A DNA stretch of 64,000 nucleotides from Paralithodes platypus (GCA_032716605.1 CM064572.1:35725760-35789759), one strand, 5' to 3'; counted from the stretch's first letter, positions 1 to 8,395 are shown. Notes: generated by a model from the sequence alone, not told the origin. A program made the numbers and translations.

Positions 1-601
1 CGAAAGTACCGCCACCCAGATCGTAGATGAGAATATTACGATCACCGCCCACTTTCTTATCGAGACCGTAGGCGATGGCAGCGGCGGTGGGCTCATTGAT
101 GATACGCAGCACATTGAGCCCAAAGATGACCCCAGCTTCTCTGGTGGCTTGACGCTGGGAGTTGTTGAAGTGAGCTGGGACAGTGATAACAGCATCTTTG
201 ACTGTGGACCCCAGGTAGGCCTCTGCAATTTCTTTCATCTTGATTAGCACCATGGATTAGATTTCCTCTGGGTCAAATTATTTCTTCTCCCCCTTGTACT
301 CTACTTGAATCTTGGGTTTTATACCGTCATCGATTACATCAAAAGGCCAGTGCTTCATGTCACTCTGAACGTTGAGGTCCTCAAAATTGCGACTAATAAG
401 TCTCTTGGCATCAAAAACAATGGCTACTTGATTTTTGGCAGCATCTCCAATGAGACGCTCTGTGTCTGTGAAGGCCACACAGGAAGGAGTGGTACGGTCT
501 CCCTGGTCATTGGCGATGATTTCCACCTTCCCATACTGGAACACTCCGACACAGGAGTAGGTTGTCCCCAAGTCGATACCTATAGCTGTAGTTTTAGCCA
601 T
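1..601 (-). pseudogene. HSP70: Hsp70 chaperone, N-terminal ATPase part, disabled
   Basis: Cytosolic Hsp70 binds client polypeptides and cycles with ATP. Read on the minus strand from the ATG at 599-601, the protein begins [20 protein letters not shown], with the phosphate-1 motif IDLGTTYS; near the window edge it shows [14 protein letters not shown] and DLGGGTF, so the nucleotide-binding domain is clear. Two in-frame TAA stops, at 278-280 and 257-259, fall where Hsp70s read a conserved KTFFPEEIS-like stretch, and the frame stays open on both sides. There is no intron, as in inducible Hsp70 genes and in retrocopies. The copy runs off base 1, so its C-terminal domain cannot be judged. The stops make a functional product unlikely unless they are assembly errors. 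Confidence 0.9.
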
Positions 602-942
602 TTTCTGGTATCTACACCTACTACCTACTGTCAGCAGTGACTTGTAAACACTAACCTTTCCAGATAGAGCTATTGCCTTGTTGGGGCCGGCCAATAGTGA
701 TAGGTGGAAAAACGTAAAAGGGGGTGGATCTTCCAAATAAACTTGTGGGCGTTTCTCACATCTACGGTCTCAGCGAGCGGGAGGGGTCGACAAGCGCTCA
801 GGTCTCACACACACACATACGGATTGGCCAGGTTCTCGTCCCACGGGTAAGGGGGAGCACTACTCATCACCCAACGGGAAGCTGGCCAAACTGAGCCGGC
901 GCCGGGAATTTCACCGCCGTGGACGAGTGGAACGGAAATATC
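602..942. other. Spacer between divergent Hsp70 copy and secreted gene
   Basis: No convincing gene. It holds a short CA-rich run near 808-820 and would contain both divergent promoters. A CCAAT sequence lies near 690 (GGCCAATAG) upstream of the Hsp70 ATG when read from the plus strand, but I see no clear heat-shock element array. Confidence 0.4.
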
Positions 943-1920
943 ATGATGACCGGCAGAGACCTGTGTTTGTGTTCTGGAGGTGGGATTCCTTCTCAGTCCT
1001 TGGTCCTGCTGCTACTGACCCTGGTGGTTCTGTGTGCCGGCCAGGCATGTGCTGGCCAGGCGTGTCCCGTCCTCTTATCAAGGGACAGTCTCAAAGCCCC
1101 CCTACCGCTGCCAATCACCATACAGTTGGACCTTCTGTACCCAAAATGGACGACCTATTGGGAGCTGTTGACGGCGGAGGGCAGCGAGCCAGCTGCCTGT
1201 TTGGTCATGGAGGCATCTGACACCAACAACTCCATCCGTTCAGCTGGTGTCGGCTGTCTCAATGTCACCAGCTGGGAACATGCGGCTGTCTGGCCTCCAT
1301 TTGTCCGAGTCACTTTCTTTCTGAAAGCTTCTGACAACAGCTTCACTGTCCAGCTGAATCAAAAAGAGTCTGGCGAACTGACCCAAGAAACCATTTTGCG
1401 AGTAACTGTGGTAGACCGGGTGAACACGACCTATGGGGGACCAAAGATTAAGTTCCCCAACTTTGAAGTCATGGATGATGGGTGCCTAGCTCTGACAGAG
1501 TGGTGTGGCAATGGGTGGAGTTACCTCAGCCTGGCGCCCTCTACTGATCTCATCCGACTCTCCCCGGAAGCCGTTGAGGAAATTACAGTCCCAGTGGCGC
1601 TCTCCTCCTGTTTCCCCGACTACCATTATGCCATGTACAGCACGCATGGAACCCGAAAGGCACTTCACTTCAACGTAACTTACTCCCGAGATGATACCTA
1701 CGACACTCTCACGGCCGATCGCAACTCCAACACCATTCTCTCCATCATGACGGCACACTACGGACAGCATAACTGCTCTGGGGATTGGTACTTGTTGAGA
1801 GTCAATGATGCGAGGGTCATTCCTAATTGTGTTTCTAGTAAAGGCAATTCGCTTTCCGCTATTCTGCTCTCATCCCCAATTAGCATACTAAGTATAGCTA
1901 GTGTTATTCGTTTATTGTAA
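943..1920 (+). CDS. Secreted or GPI-anchored glycoprotein-like protein, unknown family
   Basis: I do not recognise the family. The ATG at 943 opens a 325-residue single-exon frame; an earlier GTG at 919 is in frame but is a poor start. Residues about 18-38 form a strong signal peptide (LVLLLLTLVVLCAGQ core) followed by a short AGQAC duplication. The body has roughly a dozen cysteines and several NxS/T sites (for example NNS, NVT, NTT, NCS), which suggests an extracellular disulfide-bonded protein. The last ~20 residues are hydrophobic (ILSIASVIRLL) with no charged tail, which suits a GPI signal or tail anchor. An AATAAA poly(A) signal follows at 2059-2064 inside the repeated 3' cassette. The intact frame suggests a working gene of host or viral origin. 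Confidence 0.6.
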   Translation: MMTGRDLCLCSGGGIPSQSLVLLLLTLVVLCAGQACAGQACPVLLSRDSLKAPLPLPITIQLDLLYPKWTTYWELLTAEGSEPAACLVMEASDTNNSIRSAGVGCLNVTSWEHAAVWPPFVRVTFFLKASDNSFTVQLNQKESGELTQETILRVTVVDRVNTTYGGPKIKFPNFEVMDDGCLALTEWCGNGWSYLSLAPSTDLIRLSPEAVEEITVPVALSSCFPDYHYAMYSTHGTRKALHFNVTYSRDDTYDTLTADRNSNTILSIMTAHYGQHNCSGDWYLLRVNDARVIPNCVSSKGNSLSAILLSSPISILSIASVIRLL

Positions 1921-1977
1921 TTCCTGATTGTGTTTACATGTTCTAGACAATTATCCATTTTAGCTCATCTCAGTAGG

Positions 1978-2106
1978 GCCCTTTTTTTATTTAGAGCCGT
2001 ACTACTCACTTACACCTCCATCACATGTGTGCACTATGTGGTATGATTTTTGTTTTACAATAAACTGTATTTAACCAGAATTTTGTTTTCATTTCCACCT
2101 TGATTC
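1978..2106 (+). promoter_or_regulatory. Recurring 3' cassette, copy a (poly(A) signal)
   Basis: A T-rich run and GTACTACTCAC are followed by a CACCTCC..CACATGTGTGCAC segment, AATAAA at 2059-2064, and TTTCCACCTTGA. Similar sequences follow at 3238-3372, 5927-6027 and 7349-7445. It probably ends the transcript of the secreted gene. Confidence 0.6.
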
Positions 2107-2750
2107 ACTCTCTTTACGTAAACTCTCAGAAAAATATTTTCGGAGAAACCATGCTATACCGCTTAATGTCTACTCTGAATCGCTAAGATTGACTTGACCA
2201 AAAATAATATTTTCTCCAAAAATATTGTCTACATCTTATGTCTTATAGCTAGCTAGCATTTCCTCCACCTTGACTCAACAAACGCAAGCTCTCTTCACGT
2301 AACCTCTCAGAAAAATATTTTTGGAGAAACCAGGATATAACCGAAAATTTAGCTACCTAGCATTTCCTCCACCTTGACTCTTTTTACGTAAACTCTCAGA
2401 AAAAATATTTTTGGAGAAACCAGGCTATACCGCTTTATGTCTACTCTGAAACGCTAAGGACCAGCTAAGATTGACTTGACCAAAAATAATATTTTCTCCA
2501 AAATATTGTCTACATCTTATATCTTAGCTAGCTAGCTAGCCTAGTTTTTAGGGGATTTAAACCCTGTTATGTGTCTATATCTTATATCTTAGCTAGCCTA
2601 GTTTTAGGAGCTCTAAACCCCCGTTTTATGTCTCTACTATATACAAGGCCACTTTGTGTCAAAATCTCAGAAAATATTTTTCGAGAAAATATTATTTGGT
2701 CAAGTCAATCTTAGCTAGCCAGCCTAGTTTTTAGGGGGATTTAAGGATAT
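2088..2750. repeat. AT-rich interspersed inverted-repeat block, left side
   Basis: At least four partial units alternate. Each contains CTCTCAGAAAAATATTTT, GGAGAAACCA, a block GATTGACTTGACCAAAAAT followed by ATATTTTCTCC, and TAGCTAGC runs. The same block appears in reverse complement near 2685-2710 and at 4811-4845. Units are about 100-180 bp. This resembles the homologous-repeat regions of large DNA viruses or a palindromic MITE cluster; which of the two cannot be settled here. Confidence 0.65.
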
Positions 2751-2795
2751 AAATGAAATGAAGACATTAAATTTTATATTTTTATTTTCACACTC

Positions 2796-3191
2796 TCAGG
2801 AACGGCGAAGATACCTACAGATACTTTCCATATCAGGTTTTACATAGTTATTGTCATCTCGATCGGCGCGGATTTTGGGGCACGCGGGCAGGTAACAGCC
2901 ATCACCATAGTTGCAGGTGTCAATGTGGGAGCGAAGGGCCTTTTTGTAAATGTCTCGCAAGGCGCACTTATGACCGGAATTTATCACGTGATTACGTACC
3001 CGACGCCACATGAGGCACAAGGAATTGCAAACCTTTTTGGGACACTTAGCACTGCATGCATATATATCCAACAGCTTCTGCACCTCTCCTTCCTGTACCA
3101 TGTAGTCTATTAGCATCTGAAGGGTATAACCGGCTTCCTCACACTCACAGATAGTTCCCATATTTAACTTTATTAACCCTTTAGCGGGCAA
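2796..3191 (-). CDS. TAZ-zinc-finger-like small protein, copy 1
   Basis: The single-exon frame has 131 codons; the first ATG is at 3191 and a second, at about 3161, gives a start (MGTICECEEA) more like its paralogues. The C-terminal half contains HIDTCNYGDGCYLPAC (residues 89-104), an exact H-x3-C-x5-C-x4-C zinc site as in the TAZ domains of CBP/p300. Upstream cysteines C46, C50, C55 and C59 and the HVINSGHKC stretch could supply the other sites. In CBP/p300 such domains bind transactivation domains, so an adaptor or decoy role in transcription is inferred only. It shares its 3' flank with copy 2. The extreme N-terminus overlaps TTAACCCTTTAGCGGG, which looks like the end of a TTAA element, so the longer start may be accidental. 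Confidence 0.6.
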   Translation of the reverse strand: MPAKGLIKLNMGTICECEEAGYTLQMLIDYMVQEGEVQKLLDIYACSAKCPKKVCNSLCLMWRRVRNHVINSGHKCALRDIYKKALRSHIDTCNYGDGCYLPACPKIRADRDDNNYVKPDMESICRYLRRS

Positions 3192-3237
3192 TGATCAGGG
3201 CCAATAAATATTGTTTGGCCGCTTCGGGGTTATATAC

Positions 3238-3372
3238 GACCCTTTTTTTTGTTTATTTAGAGCCCCGTACTACTCACACCTCCGTTACGTGTGTGCACGG
3301 TGTGGTATAATTTTCTTTAGTTATTTAAGCTGAAAACTTGTTTCTTTTCCGGGACTTTACTCCTCTTTGTAG
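3238..3372 (+). promoter_or_regulatory. Recurring 3' cassette, orphan copy b
   Basis: Matches the cassette after the secreted gene (TTTATTTAGAGCC, GTACTACTCAC, CACCTCCG, GTGTGCACGGTGTGG) but has no plus-strand gene before it and no clean AATAAA. It lies between the oppositely oriented TAZ-like copies 1 and 2, so it probably marks an old duplication. Confidence 0.5.
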
Positions 3373-3459
3373 TGTCTTTAGTTCATTTTTCTCTTTTTTT
3401 TTCTTCTGAGGATGTAAATGAAATGAAAAAATTAAACTTATATATTTATTTTCACAAAC

Positions 3460-3846
3460 TCAGGAATGGCGAAGATACATACAGACACTTTCCATATCTG
3501 GCTTTCTATACTTGTCACCTAAATTAGCGTGGTATTTGGGGCACGCGGACAGGTGACAGCGGTCACCGTAGTTGCAGGTGTCTATGTGGGAGCGAAGGGC
3601 CTTTTCGTAAATGTCTAGCAAGGCGCACTTATGACCGGAATGTCTCACGTGGTGGCGTACCCGACGCCACGCGAGGCACAAGGAACTGCACACCGTATTG
3701 GGACATGTAGCACTGCACGCATATTCGTCCAACAGCCGCTGCACCTCTCCTCGCTCTATCATGGAGTCTATCAGCTTCTGCAGGGCCACACCTTCTTCCT
3801 CACACTCACTAAATGCTCGAAGATACGTACAGATAGTTCTGTAGTG
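3460..3846 (-). CDS. TAZ-zinc-finger-like small protein, copy 2
   Basis: Paralogue of copy 1 with the same core (MIERGEVQRLLDEYACS near its start) and an intact SHIDTCNYGDRCHLSAC zinc site. The C-terminus ends CMYLRHS, and the 3' flank (TGAAATGAA, AT-rich, TTCAC) is homologous to that of copy 1. The frame stays open upstream to 3984, but that extension reads through an unrelated A-tailed repeat (3849-4119), so the authentic N-terminus is uncertain. The residues just before SECEEEG (TICTYLRAF) resemble the C-terminal tail of another copy (ICRYLRRS), so copies 2 and 3 may once have been head-to-tail repeats of one reading frame. No ATG lies cleanly at the inferred start. Confidence 0.5.
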   Translation of the reverse strand, partial: HYRTICTYLRAFSECEEEGVALQKLIDSMIERGEVQRLLDEYACSATCPNTVCSSLCLAWRRVRHHVRHSGHKCALLDIYEKALRSHIDTCNYGDRCHLSACPKYHANLGDKYRKPDMESVCMYLRHS

Positions 3847-3848
3847 TA

Positions 3849-4119
3849 GTGGGTGAGACAGTGAAGCACAGGAACGAGGTGGCTTCAGAGATGGGGTCGT
3901 TTCGGGCCATGAGTGAGCACCGTGCCTCATGTGAAGGCAAGATGACAGGTGCTCGTTGTACTCTACGTGCTTCACATGTCTCACTCCCTAGACTGGAACA
4001 AGACCTCATGGGCTTCACTGTTCATTGTAAAGCGGTGAATGTTAAGGCTCTCAGCCTATGCCCGAGAGGAAGTAAGTTGGAATATAGAAAAAAAAAAACA
4101 AAAAAAAAAAAAAAAAAAA
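3849..4119 (+). mobile_element. Poly(A)-tailed dispersed repeat (SINE-like), copy 1
   Basis: About 270 bp ending in a long A-tract (4087-4119). It shares CTTCACATGTCTCACTCCC, CTCTCAGCCTATGCCCGAG and TTGGAATATAGAAAAAA with a second copy at 19170-19403. A 3' A-tail and dispersion indicate retroposition. I see no clear A/B boxes, so it may be a LINE 3' end rather than a SINE. It separates copy 3 of the TAZ-like family from its C-terminal end. Confidence 0.65.
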
Positions 4120-4545
4120 ATCCCACTTTACATAGATGTCGCCCAGATTGGCGCGGATTTGGGGACACGCACTCAGGTAGCAGTTGTCGCCGTAGTTGCA
4201 GGTGTATATGTAGGCGTTGAGGGCTTTCATGTAGATGTTTAACAAGGCGCACCCATGACCGGAACTCACGTGACGGCATACACTATGCCACATGCGACAC
4301 AACGGATGGTGGCATCTCTCATTGGGACATTTAACACTACACGCAAAGTAATCCAACAGTTGCTGCACCTCTCCTCGCTCTATCATGGACTCTATTAGCT
4401 TCCACAGGGCCCCACCGACTTCCTCACACCCTTCTCCTCGCTCTATCATGGAGTCAATCAGCTGTGGCAGGGCCTGTCCACCACCACCACCACCACCACC
4501 AGCCTCAGGTCTCTTCTCGGTAAGTAACGCCCTAAGCAATGCCAT
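4120..4545 (-). pseudogene. TAZ-zinc-finger-like small protein, copy 3, 3' end interrupted
   Basis: A likely start ATG at 4543-4545 (MALLRALLTEKRP) lies downstream of a TATATATA element near 4600. A polyglycine run and a duplicated LIDSMIERGE / LIESMIERGE segment precede the conserved LLDYFACSVKC core. The zinc site reads YIYTCNYGDNCYLSAC: the ligand His of copies 1 and 2 is Tyr here. After YVKWD the frame enters the poly(A) tail of the A-tailed repeat and encodes polyphenylalanine, so the normal ending (KPDMES..YLRxS) is lost. The frame is open from 4617 but the upstream part overlaps the TATA region. Probably a degraded paralogue. Confidence 0.55.
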
Positions 4546-4630
4546 GGTCAATTCGGGAGAGGGATGATGGAACGCGTGGCCCTTCTCGAGTAGAGTGAGG
4601 CTATATATACTGTACATCGGGCGAGCGAGG

Positions 4631-4631
<1 letters not shown>

Positions 4632-4665
<34 letters not shown>
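4632..4665. repeat. (TA)n microsatellite
   Basis: Uninterrupted TA dinucleotides followed by ACTGTACAT, a sequence also found at 4607-4618 beside a second TATATA stretch. The two may be duplicated promoter segments. Confidence 0.9.
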
Positions 4666-4666
<1 letters not shown>

Positions 4667-4769
4667 TGTACATTAGGCGGCTCCCTTCCGTTGGGATCTT
4701 TCCCCCACCACTACCAATGATGATATTCCCTATCCCTTCTCGGACAGTGACTGTCCCATCATATACAAG

Positions 4770-5045
4770 GCCAGTCGCTTTACATAAACTCTCAGAAAAA
4801 TATTATTTTTGGAGAAAATATTATTTTTGGTCAAGTCAATCTTAGCTAACTAGCCTAGTTAGTTTTAGGGGGATCTAAACCCCGTTTTGTGTCTCTACAT
4901 CTTACATCTTAGCTAGCCTAGTTTTTAGGGGCTCTAAACCCCCTTTTTTTGTGTTCACTTTACGTAAACTCTTAGAAAATATTATTTTTGGAGAAAAATA
5001 TTATTTTGGTCAAGTTTTGTGTCTACATCTTATGCCTTAGCTGGG
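4770..5045. repeat. AT-rich interspersed inverted-repeat block, right side
   Basis: Contains CTCTCAGAAAAATATTAT, GGAGAAAATATTATTTTTGG followed by TCAAGTCAATC, and TAGCTAGCC: the same units as 2088-2750, with the central motif in the opposite orientation. It encloses the TAZ-like cluster from the other side. Confidence 0.65.
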
Positions 5046-5067
5046 GCGGTGGATTGACCGAAAACAA

Positions 5068-5079
5068 AATCTATAAATA
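5068..5079 (+). promoter_or_regulatory. TATA box of the beta-subunit-like gene
   Basis: TCTATAAATAAGG lies about 70 bp before the ATG at 5148, well placed for a TATA-driven start with a short leader. Confidence 0.5.
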
Positions 5080-5147
5080 AGGTTTATTGTAAACAACTCA
5101 CCACATTAGGCCGAGAAACCAAGAACGTAAACATTGGAGGAAGAAGA

Positions 5148-5897
5148 ATGGCTGGAAACAAATGTAGTATAATCACGGGAGTGCTGCTGGTGGGAGTGGT
5201 GGTACTGGATCTTCTTATCAACTTCGTAGTCGTCCTTGTGGTTATGTTGGGACCGGGAGAGGAGCCTAACATCGGCCTAACCACATATCCCAGCAACAAT
5301 ATCGTGTACCAACAACTGGAGAACAACTCATCATACGCCACACAAATTAATGAGTTCTTTCAAAACCAAACCAAAATCATCAACAAATACATCTTAACTG
5401 CCTGCGACCCTGTGACAAAACCAGTGAACTTCTGTAGCTTCCAATCCAACTGGCTGAGTGATATCGGGGAATGTACAGAAGCCGGGCACTGGGGCTTCAA
5501 CGGTAACGGCCCCTGTCTCCTCATCACCCCAAAGGTACCTAAATGGATTCCTGACGTGTACACGGTGATGGAGGACCTACCAGATAACATGCCACAGAGT
5601 CTCAAGGACCACATTTCAGACAGTTGCCATCAGAACCGGGAGGTGATACCTAAGTTACTTTGGGTGTCCTGTGATGCTAATGGAAGCTTTTATGGTCGGA
5701 TAAACTTGGTGCCCTGGCAAGGTTTTCCATCATACTACTTTCCCTACCAAAAGAACGACTCTTACATACAACCAGTGTTGGGTATACACATCTCAGGCCT
5801 AATAAAGGGAGTGCCGCTGGCCATTGAGTGTCGACTCTGGGCTAAGGATATCATCACTGAAAAAAACGTGCACACCATCCACATAACGATGGAATGA
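5148..5897 (+). CDS. Na+/K+-ATPase beta-subunit-like type II membrane protein
   Basis: The beta subunit is the single-pass type II glycoprotein that escorts and stabilises the Na+/K+-ATPase alpha subunit at the plasma membrane. The 249-residue single-exon frame has a membrane helix at residues 8-35, a C-x-F-x4-L-x3-C motif (96-109), and the C-terminal signature GFPSYYFPYQ (192-201) followed by YIQPVLGIHISG and IECRLWAK, as in beta subunits. Cysteines 86/109, 123/160 and 175/228 fit the three conserved disulfides, C86-C109 with the usual 23-residue spacing. Several NxS/T sites lie in the ectodomain. Oddities: the cytoplasmic tail is about 7 residues instead of roughly 30 or more, the protein is shorter than the usual ~300 residues, and there is no intron. 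A retrogene, a captured viral gene or a diverged paralogue are all possible. Confidence 0.75.
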   Translation: MAGNKCSIITGVLLVGVVVLDLLINFVVVLVVMLGPGEEPNIGLTTYPSNNIVYQQLENNSSYATQINEFFQNQTKIINKYILTACDPVTKPVNFCSFQSNWLSDIGECTEAGHWGFNGNGPCLLITPKVPKWIPDVYTVMEDLPDNMPQSLKDHISDSCHQNREVIPKLLWVSCDANGSFYGRINLVPWQGFPSYYFPYQKNDSYIQPVLGIHISGLIKGVPLAIECRLWAKDIITEKNVHTIHITME

Positions 5898-5926
5898 TAT
5901 CGGATGTCAAGTCTGCATTTATTGTT

Positions 5927-6027
5927 TCTCACACCTCCGTCACATGTACACAGTGTTTTTATTTTTTATTTTTTTCCAATAAACTTTATATAACCCGAAA
6001 ACTCGTTTCGTTTCCACCTTGACTCCT
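5927..6027 (+). promoter_or_regulatory. Recurring cassette, copy c: poly(A) signal plus TATA-like sequence
   Basis: CACACCTCCGTCACATGTACAC leads to AATAAA at 5978-5983, then TTTATATAACCCGAAAA (from 5985) and TTTCCACCTTGACTCC. It ends the beta-like gene, and its TATATAA element lies about 110 bp before the next ATG (6100), so one cassette may serve as terminator and promoter. Confidence 0.55.
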
Positions 6028-6099
6028 GATAACAGCACCACCCCCCTCCTCCTCCCAATCTCCGTAACTCACATAATCGAGTCTTCTACCACTACTCCC

Positions 6100-6804
6100 A
6101 TGGACAATAATAATACCAATTTTAGGTCGTTTGTTCCTAAAGTTAAGAACATGGAGGATATGGATGACTACATGGACCATATATTGTTGTGCCAATACAG
6201 ATTTTTGAGAATTATAATGTTAAATTCCGAGTTCAAAAATGAACTGAAAGATTTTCGGATAGAGCTTAATATGGTAGACCGGCTTTATTGTATAGACAAA
6301 TCTGAGAATAAACAGAAATACTACCTCACGGCCCGCGTCGTCAATAAAATATATCCGAAGAAGCGGTTGTTCGTGAATTTATGAGTGTTCAACTGCCGGC
6401 ATAAAAGACGTGGAGACGTCCCTTCTTATATAGTTGGTCGGATCTTCATCACATCACACCCTCTCATCTTCTTCCAATACTCTACATCCTGGTACAGTGA
6501 TAAAGGCGCACTATATGAGTCTATGGTGAGCGACGGGTACCACATCGACGACTGCAATGAACACCGCCGTCGTTATCCACCACCAGCCACCAGGTTTCGA
6601 GAACCTCCCACGTTGGAGTTCCTCTGTCACAAGGCCGTGAAAGATTATCAAATGAAACTTCGACACTATCCACAGGTGTTACCTAAACTTCTTGTGGAAA
6701 GCGTAAACGAATTCGTATTGGTATACGAGGCATATACTCTGTGTCCAGATCAAAGTGGCGACGATGATGATGATGACGATGGTCTTATATACCCAAGAAT
6801 GTAA
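6100..6804 (+). pseudogene. Orphan acidic-tailed protein, frame cut by one TGA
   Basis: Not recognised. From the ATG at 6100 the frame runs 94 codons to TGA at 6382-6384, then stays open in the same frame to 6804. The first part is Asn-rich, then contains a VDRLY and an IYPKKRLFVN segment; the second part ends in a seven-residue Asp run (near 6763-6780) and LIYPRM. In the diverged second copy (15405-15612) the position of the TGA seems to be TGG, which would make this a nonsense mutation in a longer gene. Alternatively, two short proteins are made. It lies directly behind the beta-like gene and was duplicated with it. Confidence 0.5.
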
Positions 6805-6859
6805 ATATTTGAAATTATAGTTTTAGTGATATACAAATACAATTTCTACCTAAAGATAA

Positions 6860-7320
6860 GAACTCTATGGAAGCAACTATCAGGGAATGTACGTACGTAC
6901 AGAAGCCGGGGCACTGGGGTATCAACGGGTAACGGCCCCTGTCACTCCAAAGGTACCTAAATGGATTCCTGACGTGTGTACACGGTGCGCTGGAGGACCT
7001 ACCAGATAACATACCATAAAGTCTGAAGGACCACATTTTTAGAGACTTACCTTCGGGTGATACCTAAGTTCCTTTGGGTGTCCTGTGACAATGAAAACTG
7101 CTTTGATGGTCGGATAAGCTTAGTAGTGAACCCCGGCAAGGTTTTCCATCGTACTACTTTCCCTACCAAAAGAACGACTCTTACATATAGCCAGTTGTGG
7201 GTTATACACATCTCAGGCTTAAGAAAGGGAGTGCGGCTGGTCATTGAGTGTCGACTCTGGGCTAAGGATAATTATATCATCACTGAAAAAACGTGCACAC
7301 CATCCACATAATAATGGAAT
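6860..7320 (+). pseudogene. Decayed second copy of the beta-subunit-like gene
   Basis: Nucleotide similarity to 5460-5900 is obvious (GAATGTAC, GAAGCCGGG.CACTGGGG, CCAGATAACAT, TTGGGTGTCCTGTGA, CATTGAGTGTCGACTCTGGG). The N-terminal half and membrane segment are missing, a GTAC run is expanded, and several indels put the pieces in different frames. It is followed by its own 3' cassette and by a copy of the 6100 gene, so the duplicated unit was about 1.7 kb. Confidence 0.85.
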
Positions 7321-7348
7321 GATATCGGATGTCAAGTCTGCATTGTTT

Positions 7349-7445
7349 CTCACACCTCCGTCATGTGTACATGGTGTGGTATTTTGTTTTTTTTACAATA
7401 AACTTTATATAACCAGAAAATTCGTTTCGTTTCCACCTTGACTCC
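7349..7445 (+). promoter_or_regulatory. Recurring cassette, copy d
   Basis: Contains AATAAA at 7397-7402 followed by CTTTATATAACCAGAAAA and TTTCCACCTTGACTCC. It is the duplicate of copy c. Confidence 0.6.
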
Positions 7446-7499
7446 TCTCTCTCTGATAACAGCACATAATCAGCACATAACCCCCGAAACTCACATAAT

Positions 7500-7604
7500 C
7501 GAGTCTTCTACCACTACTCCCATGGACAATAATAATACCAATTTTAGGTCGTTTGTTCCTAAAGTTAAGAAATGTGGAGGATATGGATGACTACATGGAC
7601 CACA
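7500..7604 (+). pseudogene. Second copy of the orphan 6100 gene, 5' piece
   Basis: Matches 6079-6180 almost base for base (CGAGTCTTCTACCACTACTC, CCATGGACAATAATAATACC) with a one-base insertion (AAGAAATGTGG) that breaks the frame. It ends at CCACA, the target site of the BEL/Pao element; the rest of the gene resumes at 15405. Confidence 0.85.
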
Positions 7605-8395
7605 TATCGTATAAATACGATAGAATATGACTCTTTTGTGATCTCGTATGTCTCTGTGACGTCACTATCTCTCCTACAGCACGACGTAGGACGAGTAGAT
7701 TGTATATTATAAGATTGTAAATAAGTTAAGTTATAAAAGGCCTAATATGCTATTAAGCAATATTGCCATGGTCTTATGTAGTATATATGAATTTATCGTA
7801 TATATTAATATAATTTATCGTATAGAGCAACCTAGATGCAGTACGATAATTTGGGCTCCTGGCCTTTTGCCAAGGCAGCAAGGTGTGTCTTCGAGGAACA
7901 CCAGAGCCTTCACGAACACCAACCAGTCAACATCTAAATTTTCCGCCCTCAGTTGATCGAGCTTTTGTGCCTCTAATCACAATACACATACAGCAATACA
8001 CACAGCTACACCATCACGACGCTCTCATCGACACCACGACTGACTGACAGATAAGCATAATAATCATGTCCATTTCCATGTAATCATTTATTCTTTCTTT
8101 AACTTGACTCGAGTCTTGGGACCGAAGTCTCGTTCCCCATTGTCCACCGCCATATTGGGTAAAACGTTCTCCCTTGCCTCATTGCCACGTGGAACTATTG
8201 GTGAGTTAATTCCTGGCTAATATTAACCCTTATAACCTTACCCTATATATACATTTATTATGTGAGACCTTTGGATATAAATTAGCTTGTTTCAGATTTA
8301 ATTCAATTTAGATATAGAGTAGTTTTCATTTAGATTGATTTTATTTTATTCATTATAGCTTAGTAATATTTAACTTCCATTGACAATTTACCACA
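7605..8395 (+). repeat. 5' LTR of BEL/Pao element
   Basis: 791 bp. Starts TATCGTATAAATACGAT and ends TTTACCACA, with internal TATAAAAGG near 7731. It lacks the leading TG seen at the matching edge of the 3' LTR (14612-14613). Confidence 0.9.

Noticed and set aside
305..640. Plus-strand open frame opposite Hsp70
   Set aside because: Antisense shadow of the conserved Hsp70 coding sequence.
3847..3984. N-terminal extension of TAZ-like copy 2
   Set aside because: It reads through the A-tailed retroposon and does not match the paralogues.
1..7604. Firm call of an endogenous nimavirus
   Set aside because: No core replication or capsid gene seen; only suggestive gene content and repeat layout.
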